Origin: an uncultured bacterium
Lineage (GTDB): Bacteria > Verrucomicrobiota > Verrucomicrobiia > Opitutales > Intestinicryptomonadaceae
Assembly: GCA_905214995.1 (NCBI GenBank)
Contig: CAJMOT010000073.1
Coordinates: 1 to 11,379, forward strand
DNA length: 11,379 nucleotides
Direction: 5' to 3'
Part shown: positions 1-7,054 of the stretch, one piece after another
Layout: each line of letters opens with the position of its first letter
How positions within the stretch are numbered: the stretch's first letter is position 1
Made by a program: the position numbers and the translations under genes
Notes under the pieces: generated by a model
Databases searched by the model: none
What the model was told of the DNA's origin: nothing
What the model saw: the letters and a program-made list of their open reading frames with translations, nothing else

Positions 1-1
1 A

Positions 2-415
2 GCAGATGAGGCGCGGGCCGCATTCGCGGAGTACGAGGTGCGCGCGCCGATATCCGGGGAGGTTGTGGAGTCGAACGTCGTCCCGGGGGAGGCCGTCGGC
101 ATGGAGGGCATCTGCGAGATCGCCGACACGAGCTCCATGTACGCAGAGGCCGAGGTGTACGTTTCGGACATTTCGCGCGTGTCGGTGGGGGACTCGGCGG
201 AAATATTTTCGGACGCGCTCGAAGGCAAAAAGTTTCTCGGGAAGGTTGTTCAGATTTCCTCTTACGTGAAGTCCAACAGGCTTTTCAGCAGCGACCCGAG
301 CGACTATTCCAATCTCAAGGTCGTAGTCGCCAAAATAAAGCTGGATTCCCCCGAGAGCTTCCGCAACCTGATAGGCTCGCAGGTGAGCGTCCGCATACTG
401 GTTAAAAGGCAATAG
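2..415 (+). CDS. DevB-type HlyD-family membrane-fusion (periplasmic adaptor) protein, 5' truncated
   Basis: The reading frame is open from base 2, so only the C-terminal 137 residues are present. A GTG at 38 lies inside the conserved VRAPISG stretch and is not a real start. Seen: the lipoyl-like half-motif EVRAPISGEVVESNVVPGE, then IADTSSMYAEAEVYVSDISRV, then a beta-barrel segment with a conserved SSDPSDYSNLKVVVAKIKLD stretch, ending in a SQVSVRILV strand. This order matches the C-terminal half of DevB adaptors, which bridge an inner-membrane ABC exporter to an outer-membrane channel in Gram-negative bacteria. The DevC-type permease begins 11 nt downstream, so the two very likely form one exporter. 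The substrate cannot be inferred; cyanobacterial DevBCA exports glycolipid, but that function should not be transferred here. Hairpin and signal anchor are outside the window. Confidence 0.9.
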   Translation, partial: ADEARAAFAEYEVRAPISGEVVESNVVPGEAVGMEGICEIADTSSMYAEAEVYVSDISRVSVGDSAEIFSDALEGKKFLGKVVQISSYVKSNRLFSSDPSDYSNLKVVVAKIKLDSPESFRNLIGSQVSVRILVKRQ

Positions 416-426
416 CTTCGCGCGGA

Positions 427-1614
427 GTGCGGAAAAATCGCAAAGGCTTTTTTGAAAGGCTCGTGCCGCTGGGGATCCCCGTGGCGTGGCTGCAGCTTGC
501 CGGCGACAGGAAGCGGTTTTTCGTGGCGCTGCTCGGCATAACGTTCGCGGTGGCGATGATGCTGTTTCAGATGGGGCTTAAAAACGCCCTCTACAAGCAG
601 GTCGTAGGCCCGCTCGAGCTCCTCGACGGGCAGGTCGTCATAGTGGGCGCGAACTACGAGTACTTCGGGGTTGGAAAGGGCTTTCCGGAGGTGCGTCTTC
701 ACCAGTCGCGCGCCGTCGCGGAGGTCGAGTCCGCCGAGGGGATAAAGCTTGGGTGCATGTCCTTCAAGAGCGTGGACGACGGCAGGGAGCGCGACATATT
801 CGTGATAGCCTTCGACCCGTCGAAAGAGGTGTTTTTGTCGGACGACATAAGGGGTGCTCAGGAGTTTTTGAAGCGCGACGGCGCCGTTTTGTTCGACAGC
901 CTCTCGCGCTCGCAGTACGGCGACGTGGCGGGGAAGTTCGCGGCGGAGGGCTCGGCGCGCACGGAGATCGCGGGCAGGCGCGCGACCGTGAAGGGGCTCG
1001 TCAGGATCGGCGCGACTTTCGCCGCCGACGGAAACGTCCTCACGAGCCTGCGCACCTTTTCCGAAATGTGGCCGGAGCCCGGCGGAGTGTACAGCGTGGG
1101 GGTGTTGAAGCTCCGCGGCGGCGCGGATCCGGAGGATGTGGTCCGCAGGCTCGAAAAAATTCTGCCGCGCGACGTGAGCGCGATGACCAAAGAGCGCTTT
1201 ATAGAAAACGAGAAAGACTATTGGGCGAAGCGCACGCCGATAGGCTTTGTGATAGGCGCGTCGATGGCGGTGGCCATATTCGTCGGGGCGGTCATCGTCT
1301 ACCAGATTCTCTACACGGACGTCACCGACCACCTGTCCGAATACGCCACCCTGAAAGCTATAGGGTTTTCGGACTCGTTTTTCGTGTGGATAATAGTGCA
1401 GGAGTCCTTCATACTCTCCGTGATGGGGTTTGTGCCCGGCGCGGGGTTGGCGGAGGTTTTGTACATGCTCACCCGCAGCGTGGCGGGAATGCAGACCTAT
1501 ATGTCGGCGGCGAGCCTCGCGACGGTGTTCGGGCTCTCGCTTTCGATGTGCCTCGCGGCGGGCCTGCTCGCCACCCGCAAGCTGCGCAAGGCGAATCCGG
1601 CGGACATATTTTGA
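427..1614 (+). CDS. DevC-type ABC transporter permease (MacB/FtsX-like fold)
   Basis: This 395-residue inner-membrane subunit pairs with the DevB-type adaptor just upstream. Four hydrophobic segments are visible at about 31-51, 272-295, 318-348 and 364-382. A periplasmic domain of about 220 residues lies between the first and second, the layout of MacB/FtsX-like permeases. Family hallmarks are VAWLQLAGDRKRFFVALLG near the N-terminus, YTDVTDHLSEYATLKAIGF (about 296-314, the cytoplasmic coupling segment after TM2) and the C-terminal RKLRKANPADIF. The start is the GTG at 427. Only a weak GGA lies just before it, so translation may depend on coupling to the gene ending at 415. Length is normal for DevC (about 385-400). 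No ATP-binding gene follows; thiC starts 42 nt later. The partner ATPase must therefore be encoded upstream of this window or elsewhere. Confidence 0.93.
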   Translation: MRKNRKGFFERLVPLGIPVAWLQLAGDRKRFFVALLGITFAVAMMLFQMGLKNALYKQVVGPLELLDGQVVIVGANYEYFGVGKGFPEVRLHQSRAVAEVESAEGIKLGCMSFKSVDDGRERDIFVIAFDPSKEVFLSDDIRGAQEFLKRDGAVLFDSLSRSQYGDVAGKFAAEGSARTEIAGRRATVKGLVRIGATFAADGNVLTSLRTFSEMWPEPGGVYSVGVLKLRGGADPEDVVRRLEKILPRDVSAMTKERFIENEKDYWAKRTPIGFVIGASMAVAIFVGAVIVYQILYTDVTDHLSEYATLKAIGFSDSFFVWIIVQESFILSVMGFVPGAGLAEVLYMLTRSVAGMQTYMSAASLATVFGLSLSMCLAAGLLATRKLRKANPADIF

Positions 1615-1620
1615 TTAGCG

Positions 1621-1642
1621 CGCCGCCATTGGGGCGGCGTTT
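1621..1642 (+). terminator. Possible weak terminator hairpin after the DevBC genes
   Basis: A perfect 7-bp stem, CGCCGCC (1621-1627) with GGCGGCG (1633-1639), encloses the loop ATTGG and is followed by only three T residues. It sits in the 42-nt gap between the permease stop and thiC. It could attenuate read-through into thiC, but the short T-run makes efficient intrinsic termination doubtful. Confidence 0.4.
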
Positions 1643-1656
1643 CAAAACGGCAAACG

Positions 1657-3405
1657 ATGGACATAAAAAAACTTTTTCTGGACAATCCGGCGCGACGCAG
1701 GGTATACGCCGAAGGCAACGGCGTGAAAGTCGCCCTCGCCGAGATAGAGCTTTCCCCCACGCTTTGCGGAGGGGCGCGCAGGCCCAATCCGCCCGTGCGC
1801 GTCTACGACACCGCCGGCGCGTGGGCGGACGAAAGTTTCCACTTCGACACGTCCAGGGGCCTGCCCAAAATCCGCGAGAAGTGGCTGGAGGCGCGCGGCG
1901 ACACGGAGGCGGCGGGCCGCCTTGCGGAGTCCGCAAAAAATCCGTTCGGGGGGCGCGCCATAAGGAGGGCAAAGCCCGGGTGCAGGCCCACGCAGATGCA
2001 CTATGCGAAAAAGGGGATAATCACGCCGGAGATGGAGTATGTCGCCCTGCGCGAAAACCTCGCGCTCCACAACGGCGTGGAGGGCGCGATGTCGCCGGAC
2101 GCCCCGCGCTCGAGCCTCAGAATTCAGCATGCCGGAACGTGGTTCGGCAAGGGGTTTGAGATAACCCCCGAATTCGTGCGCGGCGAAGTCGCGCGGGGCA
2201 GGGCGATAATACCCGCAAACGTCAACCACCCCGAGCTCGAGCCGATGGCGATAGGCAGGAATTTTCTGGTGAAGATCAACACCAATATCGGCAACAGCTC
2301 GATGGCGTCGTCCATACCGCAGGAAATAGAAAAAATGCTGTGGGCGATAAAATGGGGGTCGGACACCATGATGGACCTCTCGACGGGCGCCGACATCACC
2401 GACACCCGAGAGTGGCTCATACGCAACTGCCCGACGCCGCTCGGGACGGTTCCGCTCTACCAGGCGCTCGAAAAGGTCGGGGGCGTGGCGGAAGATCTCT
2501 CGTGGGAATCTTACCGCGACGTGCTCATAGAGCAGGCGGAGCAGGGTGTGGACTACTTCACAATCCACGCGGGGGTGCTGAGGGAATTTCTCCCCGCAGC
2601 CGCCGGAAGAATGGCGGGCATAGCCTCGCGCGGGGGTTCCATCATGGCGAAGTGGATGCTCGCCCACAAAAAGGAGAATTTCCTCTACGAGCGTTGGCGC
2701 GACATCTGCGAAATAATGGCTTCCTACGACGTTGCGTTTTCGATAGGCGACGGCCTGCGCCCGGGCGCGATAGCCGACGCCAACGATTCTGCCCAGCTCG
2801 GAGAGCTCAAAGTTCAGGGGGAGCTCGCGAAAATCGCGTGGGAGCACGACGTGCAGGTGATGTGCGAAGGCCCCGGGCATGTCCCGTTGCAGATGGTGGA
2901 CGAAAATATGCGCTGCCAGCTCGACTGGTGCGCCGAGGCGCCGTTCTACACGCTCGGGCCGCTCGTCTCCGACATAGGCGCGGGCTACGACCACGTGACG
3001 GCGGCGTTGGGCGCGCTTCAAATAGGCGCGGGCGGAACCGCCATGCTCTGCTATGTGACGCCCAAAGAGCATCTCGGCCTCCCCGAGCGCGACGACGTCC
3101 GCGAGGGCGTGGTCGTATTCAAGCTCGCCGCGCACGCGGCCGACCTCGCCAAGGGGCACCCCGCCGCCCAGTACCGCGACAACGCCATGAGCCTCGCGCG
3201 CGCCGAATTCAGGTGGAACGACCAGATAAACCTCTCGCTCGACCCCGAGCGCGCGCGCGAGTTCCGCGCGAAGGGCGACCCCGAATTTTCGCGCGACAAT
3301 TCCCGCCCGCACCACTGCTCCATGTGCGGCCCGAAGTTCTGTTCCATGCGCGCTTCCATTGAAATCCGCGAGGCTTTCGGCGAAAAATCCGAGGGAGGAA
3401 AATAG
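1657..3405 (+). CDS. thiC: Phosphomethylpyrimidine synthase ThiC
   Basis: This 582-residue radical-SAM enzyme converts aminoimidazole ribotide to hydroxymethylpyrimidine phosphate, the pyrimidine half of thiamin. Seen: the N-terminal ThiC domain (LSPTLCGGARRPNPPVRVYD), then RPTQMHYAKKGIITPEMEYV, the central barrel with NTNIGNSSMASSIPQEIEK and GSDTMMDLSTGADI, the IGDGLRPGAIADANDSAQ and CEGPGHVPLQMVDEN stretches, and the C-terminal CX2CX4C cluster motif at C554, C557 and C562. These cysteines ligate the catalytic [4Fe-4S] cluster in the family, and their spacing is canonical. E. coli ThiC is 631 residues; this one is shorter but complete. The start is the ATG at 1657, with no clear Shine-Dalgarno. 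The 42-nt leader cannot hold a TPP riboswitch. A small Cys-rich protein gene follows after 2 nt. Confidence 0.98.
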   Translation: MDIKKLFLDNPARRRVYAEGNGVKVALAEIELSPTLCGGARRPNPPVRVYDTAGAWADESFHFDTSRGLPKIREKWLEARGDTEAAGRLAESAKNPFGGRAIRRAKPGCRPTQMHYAKKGIITPEMEYVALRENLALHNGVEGAMSPDAPRSSLRIQHAGTWFGKGFEITPEFVRGEVARGRAIIPANVNHPELEPMAIGRNFLVKINTNIGNSSMASSIPQEIEKMLWAIKWGSDTMMDLSTGADITDTREWLIRNCPTPLGTVPLYQALEKVGGVAEDLSWESYRDVLIEQAEQGVDYFTIHAGVLREFLPAAAGRMAGIASRGGSIMAKWMLAHKKENFLYERWRDICEIMASYDVAFSIGDGLRPGAIADANDSAQLGELKVQGELAKIAWEHDVQVMCEGPGHVPLQMVDENMRCQLDWCAEAPFYTLGPLVSDIGAGYDHVTAALGALQIGAGGTAMLCYVTPKEHLGLPERDDVREGVVVFKLAAHAADLAKGHPAAQYRDNAMSLARAEFRWNDQINLSLDPERAREFRAKGDPEFSRDNSRPHHCSMCGPKFCSMRASIEIREAFGEKSEGGK

Positions 3406-3407
3406 CC

Positions 3408-3869
3408 GTGGGAAGCGGGGGAAAAGGCGCGGAAAATTCGGCGGAGGGGCTTTTCATGCGCGGCTACAACTGCTCGCAGGCGGTGTTTGCCGCGCACGCG
3501 GGCGAGCTCGGAATGGACTTTGAGACGGCGTTGAAAGTCTCCGCGCCGCTCGGCGGCGGCGTCGGCAGGATGAGGGAGGTCTGCGGGGCTTTCAGCGCGT
3601 GCGCCATGCTCGACGGCCTCAAAAACTGCTCTTCCGACCCGTCCGCCGAGGAGAAGAAAAAGACTTACGAAAGAGTCCAGAGGCTCGCGGAAATTTTTAG
3701 GGAGGCCAACGGCTCCATAATCTGCCGCGAGCTCCTCAACCTGCAAAAGGACGCCCCCGTTTCCGCGGCGCCCGACGCGCGCGACGCAAAATATTACGCC
3801 ATCCGCCCGTGCGCCAAGATAGTCGCCTCCGCCTCGGAAATAGTCCGAAAGCATATCCTGGGGCGGTAG
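3408..3869 (+). CDS. C-GCAxxG-C-C family Cys-rich protein
   Basis: This 153-residue soluble protein belongs to the C-GCAxxG-C-C family, named for its conserved cysteine pattern; members are presumed redox or metal-binding, and no reaction is established. Seen: GYNCSQAVF (C22), a Gly-rich APLGGGVGRM loop, VCGAFSACAMLDGL (C59, C65), C74, then C106 in IICRELL and C135 in RPCAKIV. No signal peptide or membrane segment is evident. The GTG at 3408 is chosen because a strong Shine-Dalgarno (GAGGGAGGAA, 3391-3400), buried in the last thiC codons, lies about 9 nt upstream. The 2-nt gap to the thiC stop implies co-translation. A role supporting ThiC, an oxygen-sensitive Fe-S enzyme, is only an inference from this adjacency. 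Confidence 0.9.
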   Translation: MGSGGKGAENSAEGLFMRGYNCSQAVFAAHAGELGMDFETALKVSAPLGGGVGRMREVCGAFSACAMLDGLKNCSSDPSAEEKKKTYERVQRLAEIFREANGSIICRELLNLQKDAPVSAAPDARDAKYYAIRPCAKIVASASEIVRKHILGR

Positions 3870-4190
3870 GCCGAATTGCAGGCAGGCGGCCGCGCAAGCC
3901 GTTTGCGGCGGTCTTTGCGCCGCGGTTTAAAGTTTGCGCGCGCTCCGGGCGGCGCGAATTTTTCTCTCGGCGGAGCATTTAACCGGCGGATTTTTCCGAA
4001 GTGCGCCGCCGTTTTTTGTGGCGGAGAATCGGGAATTGTCGCGCGGAAAGGCGCCGGAACGAGGGGAGGTCGGTTTCGGAGCGGAAATTCGGGTTTGCCG
4101 CGGCGGAGGAAGTCGGGGTTTTTGAAGAAGAGGGTTCGCAAGCCGCGTATGCGCGGCGTTTGCCGCGGCGGAGGGAGGAGAAGCTTTTGG
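3870..4190. other. Gene-free GC-rich intergenic region with hairpins and a 16-bp direct repeat
   Basis: No coding sequence is supported here. The open frames on either strand give Arg/Gly- or Arg/Pro-rich translations with no recognisable motif and no start signal. Apart from the terminators, it holds a perfect hairpin GCCGCG-TATG-CGCGGC (4142-4157), an overlapping GCGGC/GCCGC hairpin (4153-4166), and an exact 16-bp direct repeat TTTGCCGCGGCGGAGG at 4094-4109 and 4159-4174. I cannot tell whether this is structured RNA or decayed sequence. Confidence 0.6.
3937..4017 (+). terminator. Tandem intrinsic terminators ending the thiC transcript
   Basis: Two hairpins each run into a T-tract. The first pairs CGCGC (3937-3941) with GCGCG (3952-3956) and is followed by AATTTTT. 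The second pairs CGGCGG (3984-3989) with CCGCCG (4006-4011) around a 16-nt loop and is followed directly by six T (4012-4017). The second is the better candidate. A GCGGCG/CGCCGC hairpin (3905-3910 with 3918-3923) precedes both but lacks a T-run. Confidence 0.6.
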
Positions 4191-4194
4191 GAAA

Positions 4195-4298
4195 TTGCAA
4201 TATAATTCTATTATTAGAAAAGACTTGCAATATTCAATTACTGCGGTATGTTGCAAAATCAAATCACGCCATTTTTTAAAAATCTAAATATTTTGCAA
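4195..4298. repeat. Cluster of four TTGCAA palindromes in an AT-rich promoter region
   Basis: TTGCAA, which is its own reverse complement, occurs at 4195-4200, 4225-4230, 4251-4256 and 4293-4298 (start-to-start distances 30, 26 and 42). The first two extend to TTGCAATAT. The stretch is strikingly AT-rich compared with its surroundings and lies immediately upstream of the broken PEP-CTERM gene; the last copy overlaps its ATG. Possible roles are an operator array or promoter elements. For example, TTGCAA (4225-4230), a 16-nt spacer and TATGTT (4247-4252) would make a weak sigma70-type promoter, and a TATAAT lies at 4201-4206. Function is inferred only. Confidence 0.45.
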
Positions 4299-5109
4299 TG
4301 AAGCCGTTTGTTTTTGCGCTCTTTCTCGCCGCGCCTTTTTTCGCGTTTGCCGGCAGCGCACATAAAAGCATTTCCGCGCAAATAAGCGTTTTGGGCGAAA
4401 ATATGCCCTCCGAGTTTGCCATAGGGCAGGCGATGGAGGCGGAATTTTATTTCGACGAGCAAGCCGAATCTTCCGTATTTTTAGGATACCAATATTCCAA
4501 TCTGATAACCGATTTCAGCTTGTCCGTAGCAAGCCGGGATTCCATTTTGAATCCGCCGCCCCGTCTTCCTCGCTATCCTATAATCCGGCGGACGGCATGT
4601 TTTCCATGAATGTTGACGGAAAGGGCTTTGAATTCGCCGGAATGAGGCTTGTGAACATAAGCTTTGCGTTCGAGGGAGACGTCGCCGATGGCGGCAATCC
4701 GCTGGATTATTTCGCCTCCGCGCAACTGGACTATTTCGCGTTTTCGTTCTACGACCCCGCCGAAAGCCAAATGGTCTCGGGTTGCCTAATGGAAAATTCG
4801 TCGGGCGCGCCGATAAATTTCACAGTGGATTTTTCAATGGCGGGCGGAGATTTGGATTTTGCGGACATTTCGTCCATATCGAAATTTTTGTCCGGAATTG
4901 ATATGGACGCAGAGCATTTTGTCTACGACGGAAACAAGCTCGTTTCGGACGGCGGCATGACATTTGTGAATAACGGAGGCTATTGGATGGTCTCCGTTCC
5001 GGAGCCCGCGGAATGCGCGCTGATGCTCGGCTTCGCGTGTTCCGCCGCGATACTTTTCGTGAGGGCGAAGCGCGCCGCGCGTTTCCCGTTCGGCGGGAGG
5101 CGGCGGTAG
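4298..5109 (+). pseudogene. Small PEP-CTERM secreted protein gene, frameshifted
   Basis: Two overlapping frames together make one protein of about 270 residues. The first (from ATG 4298, stop at 4607-4609) encodes a signal peptide, MKPFVFALFLAAPFFAFAGS, and a beta-rich domain through ITDFSLSVAS. The second (in frame to 5109) continues from FHFESAAPSSSLSYNPADG to a typical sorting tail: VPEP at 4996, a hydrophobic helix, then an Arg-rich end. A loss of one base (or gain of two) near 4537-4550 explains the break. Downstream of it the first frame turns Pro/Arg-rich (NPPPRLPRYP), as expected of out-of-frame reading. An intact version would be exported by Sec and processed by an exosortase at the envelope. 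There is no Shine-Dalgarno before ATG 4298. No slippery heptamer was found, so programmed frameshifting is unlikely; a sequencing error remains possible. The ligand or role of the domain is unknown. Confidence 0.8.
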
Positions 5110-5214
5110 AAAACGGCTTTGCGCCGCGCGCCCGATGCGGAGGGATACGCCGAGCTGAGCGTTTGGAAATCCGCATTTCGGGCACATAGGGAGTCCCGCC
5201 GGTTAATCGGCGCT

Positions 5215-5240
5215 CGCCGCCTTAGAATGCGGCGGTTTTT
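5215..5240 (+). terminator. Intrinsic terminator after the frameshifted PEP-CTERM gene
   Basis: CGCCGC (5215-5220) pairs with GCGGCG (5229-5234) around an 8-nt loop, followed by G and five T (5236-5240). A second hairpin, CGCCG-GTTAAT-CGGCG (5197-5212), lies just before it. Orientation and position fit the end of the plus-strand gene that stops at 5109. Confidence 0.65.
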
Positions 5241-5247
5241 GAAGCGC

Positions 5248-5283
5248 AAAAAGGCGCGGGAATTCGGTTTTCCCGGGCTTTTC
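5248..5283. terminator. Bidirectional intrinsic terminator between convergent PEP-CTERM genes
   Basis: The inverted repeat CGGGAA (5257-5262) and TTCCCG (5270-5275) has A5 on its left (5248-5252, read as T5 on the minus strand) and GGCTTTTC on its right. It can therefore end transcription from both sides. It best serves the minus-strand gene whose stop is at 5298. Confidence 0.65.
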
Positions 5284-5297
5284 ATTGAAGCATATGT

Positions 5298-6845
5298 TTA
5301 TTTTCCCCGCCTTTTGCGCGCGGCGAAGGCGAGCGTGGCAAGCCCGAGCGTGGCGGCGATTCCGGAGGGTTCGGGGACGAGGGAGAGATTTGCGGAAACT
5401 GTGGATATGCCGTTCAATTCCGATATTATGATTTTCCCGATAATTCCGTCTTGGAGTTTGACGGAAAAGTCGTCCGCGGAAACATTGCTGCCCTCCGTCG
5501 CGAACGATAGCAAATCCGCGCTCCATTCGTCGTCCCCGGAGCTTTCCAACCATCCTTGCAGGTCGTATGCGGAAACGTTTATTTCGACGGACAGTTCGGA
5601 CGATTCCGAAGTCTTCGTCACGGCTCCGTTTATCTGTATGAAGTCTCCCAGCTCTTTTTCTTCCGCCAAATCGAAGACTATGGTTCCGCGGTAAAAAGAC
5701 ATGGAGTCGAATACGACTTTTCCCATTTCGGCATTTGAATACGTCCCCGCCGCGCTGAATACCGCCTTGTCCGCCCCGTTGTATCCGTTTAAAAACAGGC
5801 TTCCGCCCTTCATTCCGTCGCGCATGCCCATATCCAACCTGCCGTTGCCTATCTCCACTTCCCCGAGGGCGTCCGCGGAATCGGAGAACGCGTTGGCGTC
5901 TAACGTCCAGCCGCCGGTGTCGGCGAATCTCATTATTTGCCTTCCGCAGGCCGATTCGGCAAGCATTCTTATGTTCAGCTTGTTTGCGGCGGGCGTTCCG
6001 CCCGTCTCCCTGGTGAGGAGTCCGCCAATATATTCGCTTTCGCCGGAGTTTGTGAAAACCAACTCGGTCGTGTTCGCGCTCGAAGCGTCGCCGTTGAGGA
6101 GGATCATGCCGTTTTGCGCCACCCGCAATCCTCCGAGCGTCCGCGTGAACGTTCCGCTCGCGGTCGTCGAGACGCTGAGAATATTTTTGTCGCCCCGCGC
6201 GTTTTGGAGGGTTAAAACTCCGCCCACCGTAAAATTCGCCACGCCCAGTTCGCAATATACGGCGTTTAAAATGTGGCTTGAAGCGGAGGCGGATATTCGG
6301 TCTATCGTGAAGTCGCCGTCGAAATTGGCGCTTCCGCTTCCCCCAATCGAAAGGCGCGTCTCATACCAGCTCGTGGAGCTTCTGGTGTCCGTGTAGAGAA
6401 AATTTCCGCGCACTTTCAGGGTTGAACCGGGGTTTATGTAAAAAGTCAATATGGGATGGCTTGTGGCGGACTCGCGCATATTGAAGAAAAAGTCGCCGAC
6501 GGACAAGGTTTGGTTCGCCGATATGCTCAACATGGTTTTGCCCCAAAATCCCGACGGCAGATACATATTGTACGTAAGGTCTCCCGCCGTGACGGACGAG
6601 GATACGGACGCGATGTCTCCCGCAGGGATGGTGTCGGCGTTGAAATTTATGGTAAGATTCGTTCCGCTGTCGATGGAGCCCGCATAAGCCGCGCCGTTTT
6701 CGAGATATGCGGATGGATCGGATATGTCCGCCGGAAATGCGGAGGACGACGAGAGCGGCATTTCTATATCGGCGGCATGCGCAGCCGAAACCGCGCAGGC
6801 GAAAGCGAATGCGGATAGGGGGAGGAATTTGATGCAATGGTCCAT
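5298..6845 (-). CDS. PEP-CTERM surface protein, autotransporter-repeat-like
   Basis: This 515-residue secreted protein has a signal peptide at 1-24 (MDHCIKFLPL...ending AHA), a long Ser/Thr/Gly/Asn-rich body of short beta-strand repeats, and a sorting tail of VPEP (490-493), a hydrophobic helix (about 495-508) and RKRRGK. The body resembles autotransporter-associated beta-strand repeats, for example LTLQNARGDKNILSVST and TRETGGTPAANKLNIRML. It is probably a right-handed beta-helix displayed at the envelope after exosortase processing. An upstream in-frame ATG at 6956 would add 37 residues ahead of the signal peptide and would start upstream of the predicted promoter, so the ATG at 6845 is chosen. 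Its Shine-Dalgarno is weak (GGAT). The exosortase is not in the window. A segment of the gene (5941-6016) recurs, inverted and degraded, at 7065-7140. Substrate or partner is unknown. Confidence 0.88.
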   Translation of the reverse strand: MDHCIKFLPLSAFAFACAVSAAHAADIEMPLSSSSAFPADISDPSAYLENGAAYAGSIDSGTNLTINFNADTIPAGDIASVSSSVTAGDLTYNMYLPSGFWGKTMLSISANQTLSVGDFFFNMRESATSHPILTFYINPGSTLKVRGNFLYTDTRSSTSWYETRLSIGGSGSANFDGDFTIDRISASASSHILNAVYCELGVANFTVGGVLTLQNARGDKNILSVSTTASGTFTRTLGGLRVAQNGMILLNGDASSANTTELVFTNSGESEYIGGLLTRETGGTPAANKLNIRMLAESACGRQIMRFADTGGWTLDANAFSDSADALGEVEIGNGRLDMGMRDGMKGGSLFLNGYNGADKAVFSAAGTYSNAEMGKVVFDSMSFYRGTIVFDLAEEKELGDFIQINGAVTKTSESSELSVEINVSAYDLQGWLESSGDDEWSADLLSFATEGSNVSADDFSVKLQDGIIGKIIISELNGISTVSANLSLVPEPSGIAATLGLATLAFAARKRRGK

Positions 6846-6885
6846 TTTTTTATCCGAGGTTGAATTTTGAATTTCGGTATAATGC

Positions 6886-6913
6886 TGCATAAAAGATGGG
6901 TGAAATATGTCAA
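6886..6913 (-). promoter_or_regulatory. Predicted sigma70-type promoter of the 5298-6845 gene
   Basis: On the minus strand a perfect -35 TTGACA (6913-6908) is followed, after 16 nt, by TATGCA (6891-6886). It lies about 40 nt upstream of the ATG at 6845 in AT-rich sequence. The -10 is imperfect. It supports the 6845 start over the one at 6956. Confidence 0.5.
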
Positions 6914-7054
6914 TATTTTTGTGAAAAAAATACTCTTTCAATATTTTCCATCTCACTCCGATTTATCGCCCAATTCCCGCTCTTCTCCGCCCATAGCCCG
7001 ATTTTGTCCAAGCGGAACCATGCGCGATTTTTCTCCGCCGCTCCGCATCGCTCT

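Noticed and set aside
753..2159. Long plus-strand open frame of 468 codons spanning the permease and thiC
   Set aside because: It is Arg/Gly-rich, out of frame with two clearly recognised genes, and has no start signal.
3876..4205. Candidate 109-residue protein after the thiC pair
   Set aside because: The translation is Arg/Gly-rich low complexity, crosses two terminator hairpins and lacks a ribosome binding site.
4190..4298. Sigma-54 (-24/-12) promoter using TTGCAA as the -12 element
   Set aside because: PEP-CTERM genes in some bacteria use RpoN, and rpoN is in this window. However, none of the four TTGCAA copies has a GG exactly 10 nt before its GC.
4195..4298. CRISPR-like array
   Set aside because: The repeated unit is only 6 bp with uneven spacing of 26, 30 and 42, so it is not a CRISPR repeat.
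4502..4609. Programmed -1 frameshifting in the split PEP-CTERM gene
   Set aside because: No X-XXY-YYZ slippery heptamer is in the correct phase, and there is no clear downstream stem-loop at the overlap; simple base loss explains it better.
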